Assembly (NCBI GenBank): GCA_036898135.1
Contig: CM072525.1
Location: 24,584,887 to 24,648,886 of the forward strand
DNA from: Oncomelania hupensis
Lineage: Eukaryota > Mollusca > Gastropoda > Littorinimorpha > Pomatiopsidae
DNA: 64,000 nucleotides
Direction of reading: 5' to 3'
Made by a program: the position numbers and the translations under genes. The notes under the pieces were generated by a model. That model was given only the letters and a program-made list of their open reading frames with translations, did no database searches and was not told where the DNA came from. Shown here piece after piece: positions 34,040-44,100 of this stretch (within the stretch, counting starts at the first letter, position 1; the number at the start of each line of letters is the position of its first letter).

Positions 34040-34449
34040 CACCCTATCCTATCCCGTAAATCGATGGTCGTTGGGGCACCACAGATGATCGTTTAACTAA
34101 CGTGCTCCATCTTTCTTTGTCCTCAGCAACCCTCATGGCTTCGCTCAGTGTCAAACCAGCCCATTCTCGAATGTTTCCTCCCACCTCTTTTTCGGTCTCC
34201 CTCTTCTTCTGCCTTCTTGCACCGTGCCTTGCAGGATGGTCTTTGCAAGTCCTGATGCTCTGGAGACGTGGCCATACCATCGGAGTTTCTGTTTCTTCAC
34301 CACTGTGAGCATGTCATCGTGTTGTTCAATGGCTTGTACAGTGTATGATGGTCGGTCAGACTTGGTCGTTGATGATGCGCTGGGTATACGAAATGCCCAG
34401 AATTGTTATGTAGCACCTCATCTCCATACTGTGTATTCTTCCGTGTAGG

Positions 34450-35770
34450 TCTGCTGTTAGTTATTCATTGCTTACAGGGTCCAGCGGACTGCAAAGAGCC
34501 GAATCAGGAGCACACAATCAAGACCACAACTCTATGACGGCCTACTAGCGCCAAAACCGAGAGTTACCATTATCACGAGATAATTAAAATTATCACGTGT
34601 TCTGTGTAATTTACAGAGATACCGGTAATCCGCAGTGTTAATTAATAATTGTTAGTATTTGCCATGATTTCCTAGCGACACAACCTGATAATTACTAATA
34701 TCAAGTGATAATTTCAATTATCAAGAGATAATTACAATTATCAAGCGATAATTACAATTATCACTGAAAATTATAAATATCACGATGAGCATGCGCGGCC
34801 CGATGCGCGATGCGCATGCGCGGAAGCGGCACTGTTCCCAGCACGCCTGGGGTTTTGGCCCTAGCAAAGCGTGGCCTAAACTGAAAATTAGTAATTAACA
34901 CTGTGAATTACCGGTATCTCTGTGAATTACACAGAACACGTGTTAATTACAATTATCACTGATACATGTAAGTTTTGCAGGTTTTGACGCTAGTAAGCCG
35001 CCTTACCAGAATTAAGGATGATCACGTGAAAATTATAATTATCAAGTGAAAATTTTAATTATTATGTGATAATTACAATTTTCAGTTTTGGCGCATTTCC
35101 ACGCGGATTGATAGAGCCAAAACTGAAAATTAAACATGATCACACGAACATATTTGTAATTTTCAATGATAATTTTAATTATCTCTTGATAATTGTAATT
35201 ATCCCATGATATTTGTAATTATCACATGATAATTGTAATTATCAGGTTTTGGCGCTAGTAGGCCGCCATACTACTTGGCTGAAAGAGGACTCGCCCCTGA
35301 TTCGCATAAAAGATCTGCTGAAACTATCCTAGTGGTAACACTGACGGCACTCCACCAGCCAGTCGCGGTACAATAAAGGCATCCCACGCAGGGGACGCCG
35401 AGGCTATACTCTAATTTATCGAACCCCCGATTACAAAAACAATAGAATACAAACATCATTATAAAATATCAACAAAACACATTCATACAAAATGCCTACA
35501 TTGCTAGGAAGCCTTAGTGACCTTTTGGCAGAAAGCATTCAATGTTCCCAAGCTGATAGGTCTAAAACAGACCTCCCACACAAATGAGGAGTTTTGTCTC
35601 GGAAGAGTTTTCAAGAAAAAAGTTAGATGACGGAAAGAAGACTGTAGTATAGTAGATTGATAGAACAGAGTAGGAAAGAGAAAAAAAAAAACAAATGAGA
35701 AAGATAGCGACTGTGGAATTTAAAGCACAACATTTCCAGAAAGTGGGGATACTATTTATACAGAAACCCC
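34450..35770 (-). mobile_element. Family Y retroposon copy 3 (variant), split by fold-back E2
   Basis: The tail side at 34450-34533 has the variant gttattcattgcttacaggg, and the rest continues after E2 at 35270 to about 35770, ending accccatgtgg on the minus strand. It lies inside a LINE whose two coding parts flank it. Confidence 0.75.
34534..35269. mobile_element. Fold-back element E2 (~736 bp)
   Basis: Inverted ends atgacggcctactagcgcca and tggcgctagtaggccgccat match E1. The interior repeats gataattacaattatc blocks. It is nested in Y copy 3. A GC-rich patch (gcatgcgcggcccgatgcgc) near 34791 differs from the AT-rich rest. Confidence 0.85.
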
Positions 35771-36145
35771 ACATGGGGGAGGGGGGGAAGGAGGTGAGGG
35801 TCCATGTTTCGCAAGAGTATAGGAAGAGGGAGATGACAAGGGAGCGCAGCAACCTTGGCTTGGAATGTAGACTGATGGTCTTGTCTTTCCAAATGGGTTT
35901 CAACCTTGTCAAGGCAGCAGTTGTTTATGCTATCCTGGAGATGACTTCCTGTTGGAACGCATTGCCTGCTCTTCAATATTTGAAGCTGTGCATCGTGTTG
36001 AGGGATTGGCCTTGGACTTTGATGTCCGTGTTGATTCCATTGGTGTTGTTGGTCATCATTTTGGTCTTCTCTGCACTTATGTCCATTCCAAAGACTCTGG
36101 AGTTGGTGTCAAGACTCTGTACGAGCTGTTCAAATTCTTAATATA

Positions 36146-36469
36146 AATGTGAAACAGAATGAGCATCATGCCAGTCTGTATCTGTCTGTCGGTTGGCCGG
36201 CCCTTCCGTTCTTTTCAACTCACATCTCAAGAACTGCTTCAAAGATTTTGTCGAAATTTCATAGAAACATATAACCATGTTTAGTGGCCATTGAATTTCG
36301 CTACCTCATACGTCAAATGCGAAGGAGGCAATTAGTTTTTTTAGCACGTAATTTGCTCGAGAGCTCAAAAATAACTAAATCGATTTTGATGATTTTTACT
36401 ATGCAAATGCTTGAATAACTGCTTAACTGTTCGTTACATCACATTTGTTCATTTTCAAAAGTCAAAGTC

Positions 36470-36532
<63 letters not shown>

Positions 36533-37289
36533 TCAAGAAATAACGCATCATTATTCTAAACAGAATAGAACACAATTTCATTATAAAACTATGCAAATGT
36601 ATTCGGAGGGTTTGTGTCTGAAAACACATTTGCATGGCTTGCCACCTTATTTCTTCCCCTCTCTGTGTGATTATTCTGATGTATGAATGACGTACGTAGA
36701 AAAGACTTTTATGTATTTAATTTTTTTTTATATTTTAGTCAACTGGGGCCATTAACATTACCTTTGTCACGGCAGGTGCATTATTAACTGTGGACTAGAC
36801 TATCATGCCTGTTAACCACGCCCTGTGACCTTTCACGCCATCGTGATTTGCGTTAGCAACGTAAAAAACTACGAAGCTATAAGGAAACAACGATGCTACA
36901 AGGTCAGACAGTCCCCTATATGCGAAAGTGTCCGGGAACGTTAATCTATCCAACAACAACAACAAGGTCAGATCTGTAAAAGTCAGTGTAGTTTGAGCTT
37001 ATGTCTACCAAAATCTTGAACTACATTCAGCTGTTTTTTCAGGTTTACCGAGAGTGAATTATGCGACACTTGAGCGTGATGAAGTGAAATAGTATATTAC
37101 ATAAATGGTCTGCCTTTAGCGAAATAGCATATAAGACTCGCATGTTTTAGCGTTAGTTTCCAGCCTGACGAAATTTCAAATTTGCTATTGTGAAAACGTT
37201 CAAGTGAGTCAGATGCCTATTTTCCCCCTGGATAGAATAATCATAGACGATTTTAAAGGCACATTATTGCACTATTACAACGAAGAATA
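36146..37289. other. Non-coding DNA with (ATT)n and a Z mini-retroposon
   Basis: An (att)n run at about 36470-36531 and Z copy 1 at 36909-36963. The stretch after 36146 (gtctgtatctgtctgtcggt) has the style of a dispersed repeat but has no partner in the window. No gene. Confidence 0.55.
36909..36963 (+). repeat. Z mini-retroposon copy 1 (55 bp)
   Basis: Core cagtcccctatatgcgaaag plus tgtccgggaacgttaatcta with an (aac)n tail, flanked by the 9-bp direct repeat aaggtcaga at 36900-36908 and 36964-36972. Confidence 0.75.
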
Positions 37290-37660
37290 CAAAGCATGGA
37301 GATCAGGTGATATAGAAGACTTCTGGGTATTTCCTATACCCAGCACATCACCAACAACGAAGGCCGACAGACCATCACACAAGCCATTGGACAACACGAT
37401 GACATGCTCACAGTGGTGAAGAAACGAAAATTCCGATCACCAGAGCATCAGGCCTTGCAAAAACCATCCTGCAAGGCACGGTGCAAGAAGGCAGAAGATG
37501 AGGGAGACCGAAAAAGAGGTGGGATGACAACATTCGAGAATGGGCTGGTTTGACACTGAACGAAGCCATGAGAGTTGCTGTGAACAGAGAAAGATGGTGT
37601 ACGCTGGTTAAACGATCATCTGTGGTGCCCCAACGACCTTTGAGTTATAGGATAGGATAG
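37290..37660 (+). pseudogene. LINE 3' fragment (RTE-like family), plus strand
   Basis: Encodes in broken frames the series HDDMLTVVKKRK..., GLAKTILQGTVQ-like, NIREWAGLTL-like and SSVVPQRP, then ends in (ggata)n at 37645-37660. Same family as 34040-36145. Confidence 0.78.
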
Positions 37661-38636
37661 GATTGCGGTGAAAGCTCTGTGATCAAGTCACGGGCCTGGA
37701 TACACTCGATTGCATTGTGCGTCATCGAGTAGTTATTATTAGCCATAATAATGGGCGTAGTGAAGCTATAATTTTAATTATTATAACAACGCTCGACATT
37801 TAGATTCAAATCTGGCAAACATGAGACTCAAAACACGTATGACTATAGCAAGTCATAGTCATCTCAGCATAAATTAGGCGTTCTATGTTTCAAAAAACAA
37901 ACGAATAAACAAATAAACGAAACAGTCTGCTTCCAAAACAAATAACTTTGAAGACGGATGCAATTTGTTTAAGGACACGGATATGAATTGGCTGAAACAC
38001 TCACCACCCCCCAAAGCCACATAATAAATTTCTACTACTACTACTGCTGGTCCCCTATACGCTGCTGTGTCCGGGGACGGTAATCTACCCACTGAACTGA
38101 ACTGAACTACTACTACTGCTACTACTACTACTACTACTAACTCGGTCGGCGTCTTTGACCTTCAGGCGCATTTCAAGGCGAAAGCAGTGAAACGCATGGA
38201 GGCCATTCAGCGCGTGACCCCACCCATCCGCTGTGTGACGAGCTGCTTGTGCAGACCTCCTCCAGATTCGGCAGGCTTATCAGCCACCGCGCGAGGACCG
38301 ACAGTTTCCGCCGGTCCTTTCTGCCGAGCGCCATTCATTCGACTTACAATCGCTATTCTATGACTTTATGAAATCTGATCAGTTAGTCAGCAGTCATCAG
38401 TCAGTCTGCCAGAATTTTACCTTCCTGCTTGCGTGTGTGTGAGTGTTTGGGTAGGTGGGAGTGTGTGTGCATGTGTGTGCGTGATTTTTGTGAGTGTGAA
38501 AAGGCGTACCGGTGGGTGTGTGTGTGTGTACTGTGTGTGTATGACCGAGCATACAGTGTCTTAGTATATACAGTGTCTAATACAGTATTTTGTTGTTGTG
38601 AAAAATGTGTATTGTAGGTTTTTAGGTATCTGAAAA

Positions 38637-38670
<34 letters not shown>

Positions 38671-38918
38671 TGGGTGGGTGGGAACGTACAAAAACGCACA
38701 AATGGGTAGCAGACCTTGTCTTTTCTAGTAACAAATGGGTTTATTTGCTTGGAACCCACTTTTTTCATGGAACCCACTTTTTTCTAAGTGCGAGGGAGTG
38801 CTCTTTTAGTGCAAGGGAGTGCAGTTGTAGTGCATAAGAGTGTTTTAAGTACATAGGAGTGCACTATCCGGGACGGAGAAATTACAGTGAATTTTTGAAA
38901 AAGTTTGAAGCAAAATTC
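37661..38918. other. Non-coding DNA with microsatellites and Z copy 2
   Basis: Holds (act)n around 38030-38135, GT-rich stretches at 38450-38545, (gt)n at 38637-38664, a doubled ggaacccactttttt at about 38750-38785 and repeated gagggagtgc words to 38850. No gene. Confidence 0.55.
38049..38106 (+). repeat. Z mini-retroposon copy 2 (58 bp)
   Basis: Core ggtcccctatacgctgctgt, gtccggggacggtaatcta and a (ctgaa)n tail, flanked by the 14-bp direct repeat ctactactactgct at 38035-38048 and 38107-38120. The target is itself repetitive, so the duplication length is approximate. Confidence 0.7.
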
Positions 38919-38954
38919 GACCTATTTCGTCGCGTATTAGGGACGAAATAGGTC
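38919..38954. repeat. Hairpin with 13-bp perfect arms
   Basis: gacctatttcgtc (38919-38931) and gacgaaataggtc (38942-38954) are perfect complements around a 10-bp loop. Confidence 0.85.
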
Positions 38955-38966
38955 AACTTTCTAGAG

Positions 38967-39022
38967 AAGGGTTAGGGTAAGGGCTAGTTGCAGCGCTGCA
39001 ACTAACCCTTGCCCTAACCCTT
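38967..39022. repeat. 56-bp near-perfect palindrome of telomere-like sequence
   Basis: The left arm contains aagggttagggtaagggc and the right arm its complement; two mismatches in 28 paired positions, no loop, centre cagcgctg. It could extrude as a cruciform. Confidence 0.88.
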
Positions 39023-40063
39023 TTCCATCAAAAAATGACTTTCCGATTTCTACATTCTTAAATGAACCCATTTCTGATGTATTGCAAGTATGTGGGTGTT
39101 TGTGTGTGTGTGGGGTGTGTGTGTGCTAGGTAGAAATACCGTTATTCTGACGTACACTTGAACCTCTACGTACTTTCTTTTGACGGATCCCGTTATTTTG
39201 GCGTCAAAACAGTGTTCCGTTAGGGTTATGGCTGTGTTCGGCTTAGGTTAAGGGTTGGGTTAGGGTCAGAGTTAGGGATAGCTTCAAAAAATGGACAAAT
39301 TTGTAAAAATGTCAAAGTAACGTATGTAGAGTTTCATGAAAATGAAAGTCATCACTGCGGCGTTTCTACACGGTTGTGTGTGTGCGGTGTGGAGGGGGTG
39401 CGGGTTAATTTTTCTAACCGTCCTGTTTTGTGATTTGGCTTAGCATGTGATGATTACGTGTGTGCATGGGTTGTGTTTAGTACGCGTGTGGTTGGTGTTT
39501 GTGCGCGATGGCGTTGGTTTGTGGTGGTGTAGTGGGATGTATGCGGGAGTGTACGGCGTAAGTATATTTGGTGTGTGGGATAGTATTTGTATTATTATAT
39601 TTTATGTGTTGCACTATTTGTTTTTTTGTTGTTTTTTTTTTTTTGTTTCTACAAGATATTCTACATTTTACATTTACTATGTACAGGCGAGAGGGCACAT
39701 TTCTGTGTAAATTTTATAGACGAATAAAGTCTCAGTCTCAAATAAATAAATTAATTAAAAACAAATTCTAAACTTTGATGTAAGACTAAGAGTAATGTAA
39801 AAATAGATAATTATGTTGTAAGCTTAAGTCGATGGTTTTCATTTCAGGCTGAAACTAGAAGAAATTTAAAATGGCTTCATTGTGAAGGGCTGAACTAATT
39901 TTGAAGTTGAAGGTGTGAAGGGAAAGCCAACTGGTGTTCTATTGTAACCAATGGATCTAATGCTATTTGAACTTTATATGTGAAAGTTAAACACAAATAG
40001 GACTTTACCCACCAAGGAGACAATTTATTAATTGCATATGCAATATTTGTGTAAACCGCAGTA
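39023..40063. other. Non-coding DNA upstream of the collagen-like gene
   Basis: Includes degenerate telomere-like words (ggttagggt) at about 39210-39280 and GT-rich DNA at 39440-39560. It should contain the promoter of the gene starting at 40064, but I see no convincing TATA box or other element. Confidence 0.5.
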
Positions 40064-40121
40064 ATGACTTTCCGCATGTTTCTGGCATTGGCAACCTTCT
40101 GCCTACATTTTCAGTATTCAG
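40064..40121 (+). CDS. Signal-peptide exon of a probable collagen-like gene
   Basis: ATG at 40064 opens MTFRMFLALATFCLHFQYS, a short basic start followed by a hydrophobic core and small residues, a good signal peptide. The exon ends TTCAG|GTAAGA, a consensus donor, after 58 coding bases (phase 1). The next good acceptor in a matching phase is at 40587/40588. Every later collagen exon is also phase 1, which is why I place this exon and the one at 40588 at the head of the collagen gene. That linkage is inference from order, strand and phase. An independent small secreted protein remains possible. Confidence 0.6.
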
Positions 40122-40587
40122 GTAAGACAATTTATGTTTTTAAATGTATATTTGGACATTATTTGAATAATTCTCTCAGCCCAAAAAAGAGGTAGCATAA
40201 AATCAATAAATATATTGAAACTACTGCTAGATCTATATAGGTTTTACCGTTTATATTATGATCCTCTAAACACCGACTTTAGCAACATGACTGATGATTG
40301 AGGCAATTCAGTGCACACAATCGCGAGATGAAGAAGTCCCGAAGTAATTATTGAATTCGGCTTCAATGTTATTGTTTTTAAATTACTTTAATATATAAGC
40401 GGTTTCTTTTACCACTGCTTTGGTTTAATTCCAACATTTAAAGAACTGCAAATACTAATCTTTATATTGTCTTCGTTGCATCTCACCCTGTCCCACGGTA
40501 GAGATGATTGATTGTGCCGTACAACGGCACGCTGCATCTGCAGTGAAAAGGTTAGGCCGTCATGTAAGTGTTGTTTTGGCATTTCAG

Positions 40588-40719
40588 TGTCGACAGTGCT
40601 GTTTAAGTGCGACTTCAGCAGTTGCACGGATTACTGTGGCCTTGACCATTCCTCGAAAGGTTTCTCCTTTGAAATTACTGGGCAAACTTTGGATCCCAAT
40701 AATGCTGCATCTTTCTCAG
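40588..40719 (+). CDS. Second exon, short Cys-containing secreted domain
   Basis: The acceptor is gcatttcag|TG and the donor TCTCAG|GTGAGT. The 132-bp exon is symmetrical (phase 1 at both ends). Joined to the signal-peptide exon it continues the frame and encodes STVLFKCDFSSCTDYCG followed by FSFEITGQTLDPN. The Cys-Asp-Phe...Cys start is weakly like the opening of a MAM domain, but the exon is too short to be sure. It would be extracellular. No stop codon lies in the frame. The exon precedes the collagen repeats by about 2.7 kb on the same strand. Confidence 0.6.
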
Positions 40720-40837
40720 GTGAGTTACAGTGTATTTAACTAAGAGCAGCCGTATCCGATTGTCTGGTCGATGATGAAATATATGCCTGAGCTAATACGA
40801 AAGTTTTTTTGTTGCTGTTTGTTTTTTTGTAAGTATC

Positions 40838-41005
40838 CAGACGCTCATGTCAATGAAACGGTGGTACAGCTACACAAATAACATCAGCAAGCACTAGGTA
40901 CCTTCTCCGTCGGGCGGCTTGAATTAGATCCTGTATCGTCCAGCGCCTTTAGCAGCTCATGAAACTGGAAAGGCGCTATACAAGATTGTGATAATAATAC
41001 AAATT
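40838..41005 (+). repeat. SINE fragment (body and 3' end)
   Basis: Contains gacgctcatgtc, gggcggcttgaattagatcc and ggaaaggcgctatacaagat, the body and end of the SINE at 6757-7178, internally deleted and without the tRNA head. Confidence 0.7.
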
Positions 41006-41319
41006 ATGTATTTATGTATTGTTTGTTTCTGATACTGGCTTATGTTTTATTCTATGCATTTCGTAATAATATATCCATGAAGTAATAAATTAATGGTTTT
41101 AGGACACCGTTCTCTTTCGATGTATTGCAAAAAGCAATCGAAATATTTAACTTAGGTTTTCTCATGTCACCGAGGGTTTTCTCCGGATACTCCGGTTTTC
41201 TTCCTTAATAATGAAACTGAATGCAAATTTAAAAATGAAAGCAACAACAACCTAGGTACAAAATTATTTTCCTTCCAGGAGTTAGGAGTTTGATTGAGAA
41301 ATGTGAGAATTGGTTGTAT

Positions 41320-41896
41320 TACATTACATTACATAATTGTTGCTTTAGGTCCAGCGGACTCTTCCGAGCCAAATCAGGACCGGACAACCCCCAATCCGCA
41401 TAAAAGATCTGCTGAAACAACCCTAGTGGGAAAATTGAATGCCCTCCACCAGCCAGTCACTTTACAATAAAGACATCCCACGCAGGGGACGGCTGAGGCT
41501 TCACCCCAACTTATCGAACCCCCGTTTACAAAAACAAAACAGAACACAAACATCATTATAAATTATCACAAAACACATACATATAAAATGCCTACATTGC
41601 CAAATAACAACATCATAGGAAGCCCCAGCGACCACCTGGCAGAAAGCGTCCAACATTCCCAAGCTGATCCAACAGACCCCATACACAAACAAGGAGTCTT
41701 GTCCCGGAAGAGTTTTCAAGAAAAAAGGCAGAAGACTGGTCCAGCGAAGAAGACGATAGTATAGCAGATTGATAGAACAGAGCAGGAATGAGAAAGAGCT
41801 AATGAGAAAGACAGCGACAGCGGGAATTTAAAGCACTAAATTTCCAGAAAGTGGGGATACTATTTATACTGAAACCCCCGGCACCCCAACGGGGGT
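41320..41896 (-). mobile_element. Family Y retroposon copy 4, full length, with target duplication
   Basis: Minus-strand copy of 577 bp flanked by aattggttgtat at 41308-41319 and 41897-41908 (12 bp). This defines the ends of the family: 5' ACCCCCGTTGGGG and a 3' tail of (atgta)-type repeats. It lies in the putative second intron of the collagen-like gene. Confidence 0.93.
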
Positions 41897-42093
41897 AATT
41901 GGTTGTATGCAACAGTGTATGTAACATTGAGCGTATATGATGGTTAAAAAGCCCCGAGCAATGAGTCTAATTTATGAGAATGTATTGGTTAAGAAGAAGA
42001 AGAAAAAAAGGTAAAGTCTGCAGTCGGTGAATCTATTTGGTTTTAATAATAATAAGTGCTATAATAACGTGTGGAGAATTCCCTCACATGCTC

Positions 42094-42139
<46 letters not shown>

Positions 42140-42401
42140 GCACACACACACACAAACTAAAAATAACATAATATTTTAAAGAAATCCGTCCATTAATAAA
42201 TTAGTTTCAGAGAAAAGTGCGCAAAAATAAATAACTAAATGAAAATACAAATATTACGTAAAAATACAAATATTACGTAACCACGATGACTCACTCGATA
42301 TACACATAAGTTTTGACTAAGGCTCAAGGCATCTGTACACTCTCGTTACATAAAAGCTCTGTACACTCTCATTACATAGCCTACAAGGTTTAAAGGAAAT
42401 G

Positions 42402-42467
<66 letters not shown>

Positions 42468-42489
42468 CAGGGGGCATCATCAACTCATC
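41897..42489. other. Intronic DNA with microsatellites
   Basis: (ct)n(ca)n at about 42086-42153, a doubled aaaatacaaatattacgta at 42243-42281 and (aat)n at about 42403-42463. No gene. Confidence 0.6.
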
Positions 42490-42800
42490 ATGGCTATTCC
42501 TATCCTATCCTATCCCGTAACTCGAAAGTCGTTGGGGCAACACAGATGATCGTATAACCAACGTACCTATTTTACTATGTCCTCAGCAATCCTCATGGCT
42601 TCACTCAGTGTCAGGGCAGTCCATTCTCGAATGATGTCTTCCCATCTCTTTTTCTGTCTCCCTCTTCCTCTGCCTCCTTGCACCGTGCCTTGCAGTATGG
42701 TCTTTGCAAGACCTGATGCTCTGGTGATGTAGCCATACCATCGGAGTTTCCGTTTCTTCACCACTGTGAGCAAGTCATCGTGTTGTCCAATGGCGTCATG
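42490..42800 (-). pseudogene. LINE 3' fragment (RTE-like family), minus strand
   Basis: The best-preserved C-terminal piece of this family in the window: minus-strand frame with KKRKLRWYGYITRASGL, KTILQGTVQGGRGRGRQKKR and REWTALTLSEAMRIAED. The (ggata)n 3' tail is at 42503-42517. It is 5'-truncated near 42800. Confidence 0.85.
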
Positions 42801-42954
42801 ACTACCTCATTCGATTTGCATAATTTTGGTTTTACGTTGGAGGCATAGGCAAAGTCTAAGTATATACCAAACTTGAACCAAATCTCTCCAGTATGGTTTG
42901 GATTGGATGGTTTATTGCATATCACAAGAGTGATCATTGCAAGTAAGCTTACAT

Positions 42955-43406
42955 ACAACCCGACAACGAAAAGATTTTCACTTTCAACTTTACAATACTA
43001 TTCAATTCTCAACTATCAACCACCTCTTGAAACAGTGCGGCACTATATATAGTCTCTCTAACTCCAGAGAAATAAAGAACGTTCGGGCAAGAAATAATTA
43101 TAACCAATCAAAACACATTTCGTCATCACTGTCTCTCGTCATACAACCTTATTTGGGATAGAAGCTTCTATAGTTACCACTAGAATTATCCATACGCTTC
43201 GATCGATAGTAAACAACCAACTCTAGAAAATTCTCAAATAATATCGACCAACTAAAACCACCAACGTTATACAAAGCTTCTTCTAATAACAACGCAAAAT
43301 CAAATCAAAGGTAAATACACTCTATTATTGCATGCGTTGCAAAATAAAACGAACAGATCTATCGCGCGCGTGACATTCGGCCGCCGCGCGAGTCTCAACG
43401 TTAACA
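42955..43406 (-). repeat. Diverged LTR fragment related to elements A and B
   Basis: The minus strand starts TGTTAACGTTGAG at 43406 and follows the A/B LTR through gatagatct, tatttacctttgatttga, ttgtataacgttg and actatcgatcgaag, with many differences. The 3' part of the LTR is missing at the left. It abuts collagen exon copy 1 directly, so it interrupted that exon. Confidence 0.75.
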
Positions 43407-43528
43407 GCCTGGAACTCCTTGTGTGCGGGGAGAGCCGGGTTTGCCTGGTCTATCTACAGTTGGGTTACCCCCGCTGGGGTGCCGGGGGTTTCAGTATAAA
43501 TAGTATCCCCACTTTCTGGAAATTTAGT

Positions 43529-43593
43529 CTTGTCCCCTATACGCACTGTGTCCGGGGACGTTAATTTAAATAATGAAATGAAATTAAATGAAT
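43529..43593 (+). repeat. Z mini-retroposon copy 3 (65 bp)
   Basis: Core cttgtcccctatacgcactg, tgtccggggacgttaattta and an aatgaaatgaaattaaatga tail, flanked by the 11-bp duplication ggaaatttagt at 43518-43528 and 43594-43604. Other Y copies give the empty site, so the insertion is defined exactly. Confidence 0.9.
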
Positions 43594-43639
43594 GGAAATT
43601 TAGTGCTTTAAATTCCCACTGTCACTGTCTTTCTCATTT

Positions 43640-44056
43640 CTCATATACAGTGAGGCACTGTGGTCTAATGGTAGTGCTTCGGCTTGCGGAGCGGAAGGTC
43701 CCGGGTTCGAGCCCTGGCCGGGCCATTGTGTTGTGTCCCTGGGAAAGACACTTTACTCCTGTTTTCCTACTCCTTCGGATGAGAGTATAAACCGAGGTCT
43801 AGTCTGTGTGTCGAATACATTCCATCATAACGGACTTTAAAGATCCTGACGCTCATGTCCTAGACGGGTGAGTGCCGGTAACAAGAACACACCCAGCATG
43901 CACTTGGTTCTTCTCCCCCATCCCTGGCTGCCCAGGATTGTGCTTAGGTGTCCAGGCGTCAAACCATGCACCCAAAGGCTGCGGGTGGGCGTCTCGGGCG
44001 GTTTGAGTTAGATCCTTAGACTAAGGCGCCTTACAAATGACGAACATTATTTGTTG

Positions 44057-44100
<44 letters not shown>
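43640..44100 (+). repeat. tRNA-derived SINE, full length
   Basis: tRNA-like head at 43652-43725 with A-box-like tggtctaatggtag and B-box gggttcgagccc, then the conserved gatcctgacgctcatgtcct body, a cttagactaaggcgccttac end and an (att)n tail. Inserted in Y copy 5. Confidence 0.88.

Larger units (their letters stand above)
34040..36145 (-). pseudogene. AP-endonuclease-type LINE, 3' half, split by Y copy 3
   Basis: On the minus strand, 36145-35775 encodes the RT palm/thumb end (DISAEKTKMMTNNTNG, then RLKPIWKDKTISL and SLFLYSCETWTLT) with breaks. After a ~1.3-kb insertion, 34450-34040 gives the C-terminal part in broken frames (GLAKTILQGTVQ-like, NIREWAGLTLSEAMR, KRSSVVPQRPS). The 3' end is a (ggata)n tail at 34045-34056. 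The C-terminal motif series resembles RTE-like invertebrate LINEs; the clade is not certain. The copy is truncated and frameshifted, so it has no activity. Other fragments of the family are at 37290, 42490 and 49636. Confidence 0.8.

Noticed and set aside
35695..36141. 148-codon plus-strand frame
   Set aside because: It is antisense to a LINE reverse transcriptase fragment on the minus strand.
43652..43725. A tRNA gene
   Set aside because: The tRNA-like part is the head of a SINE present in several copies with the same non-tRNA body. The same holds for 7105-7178 and 49135-49206.
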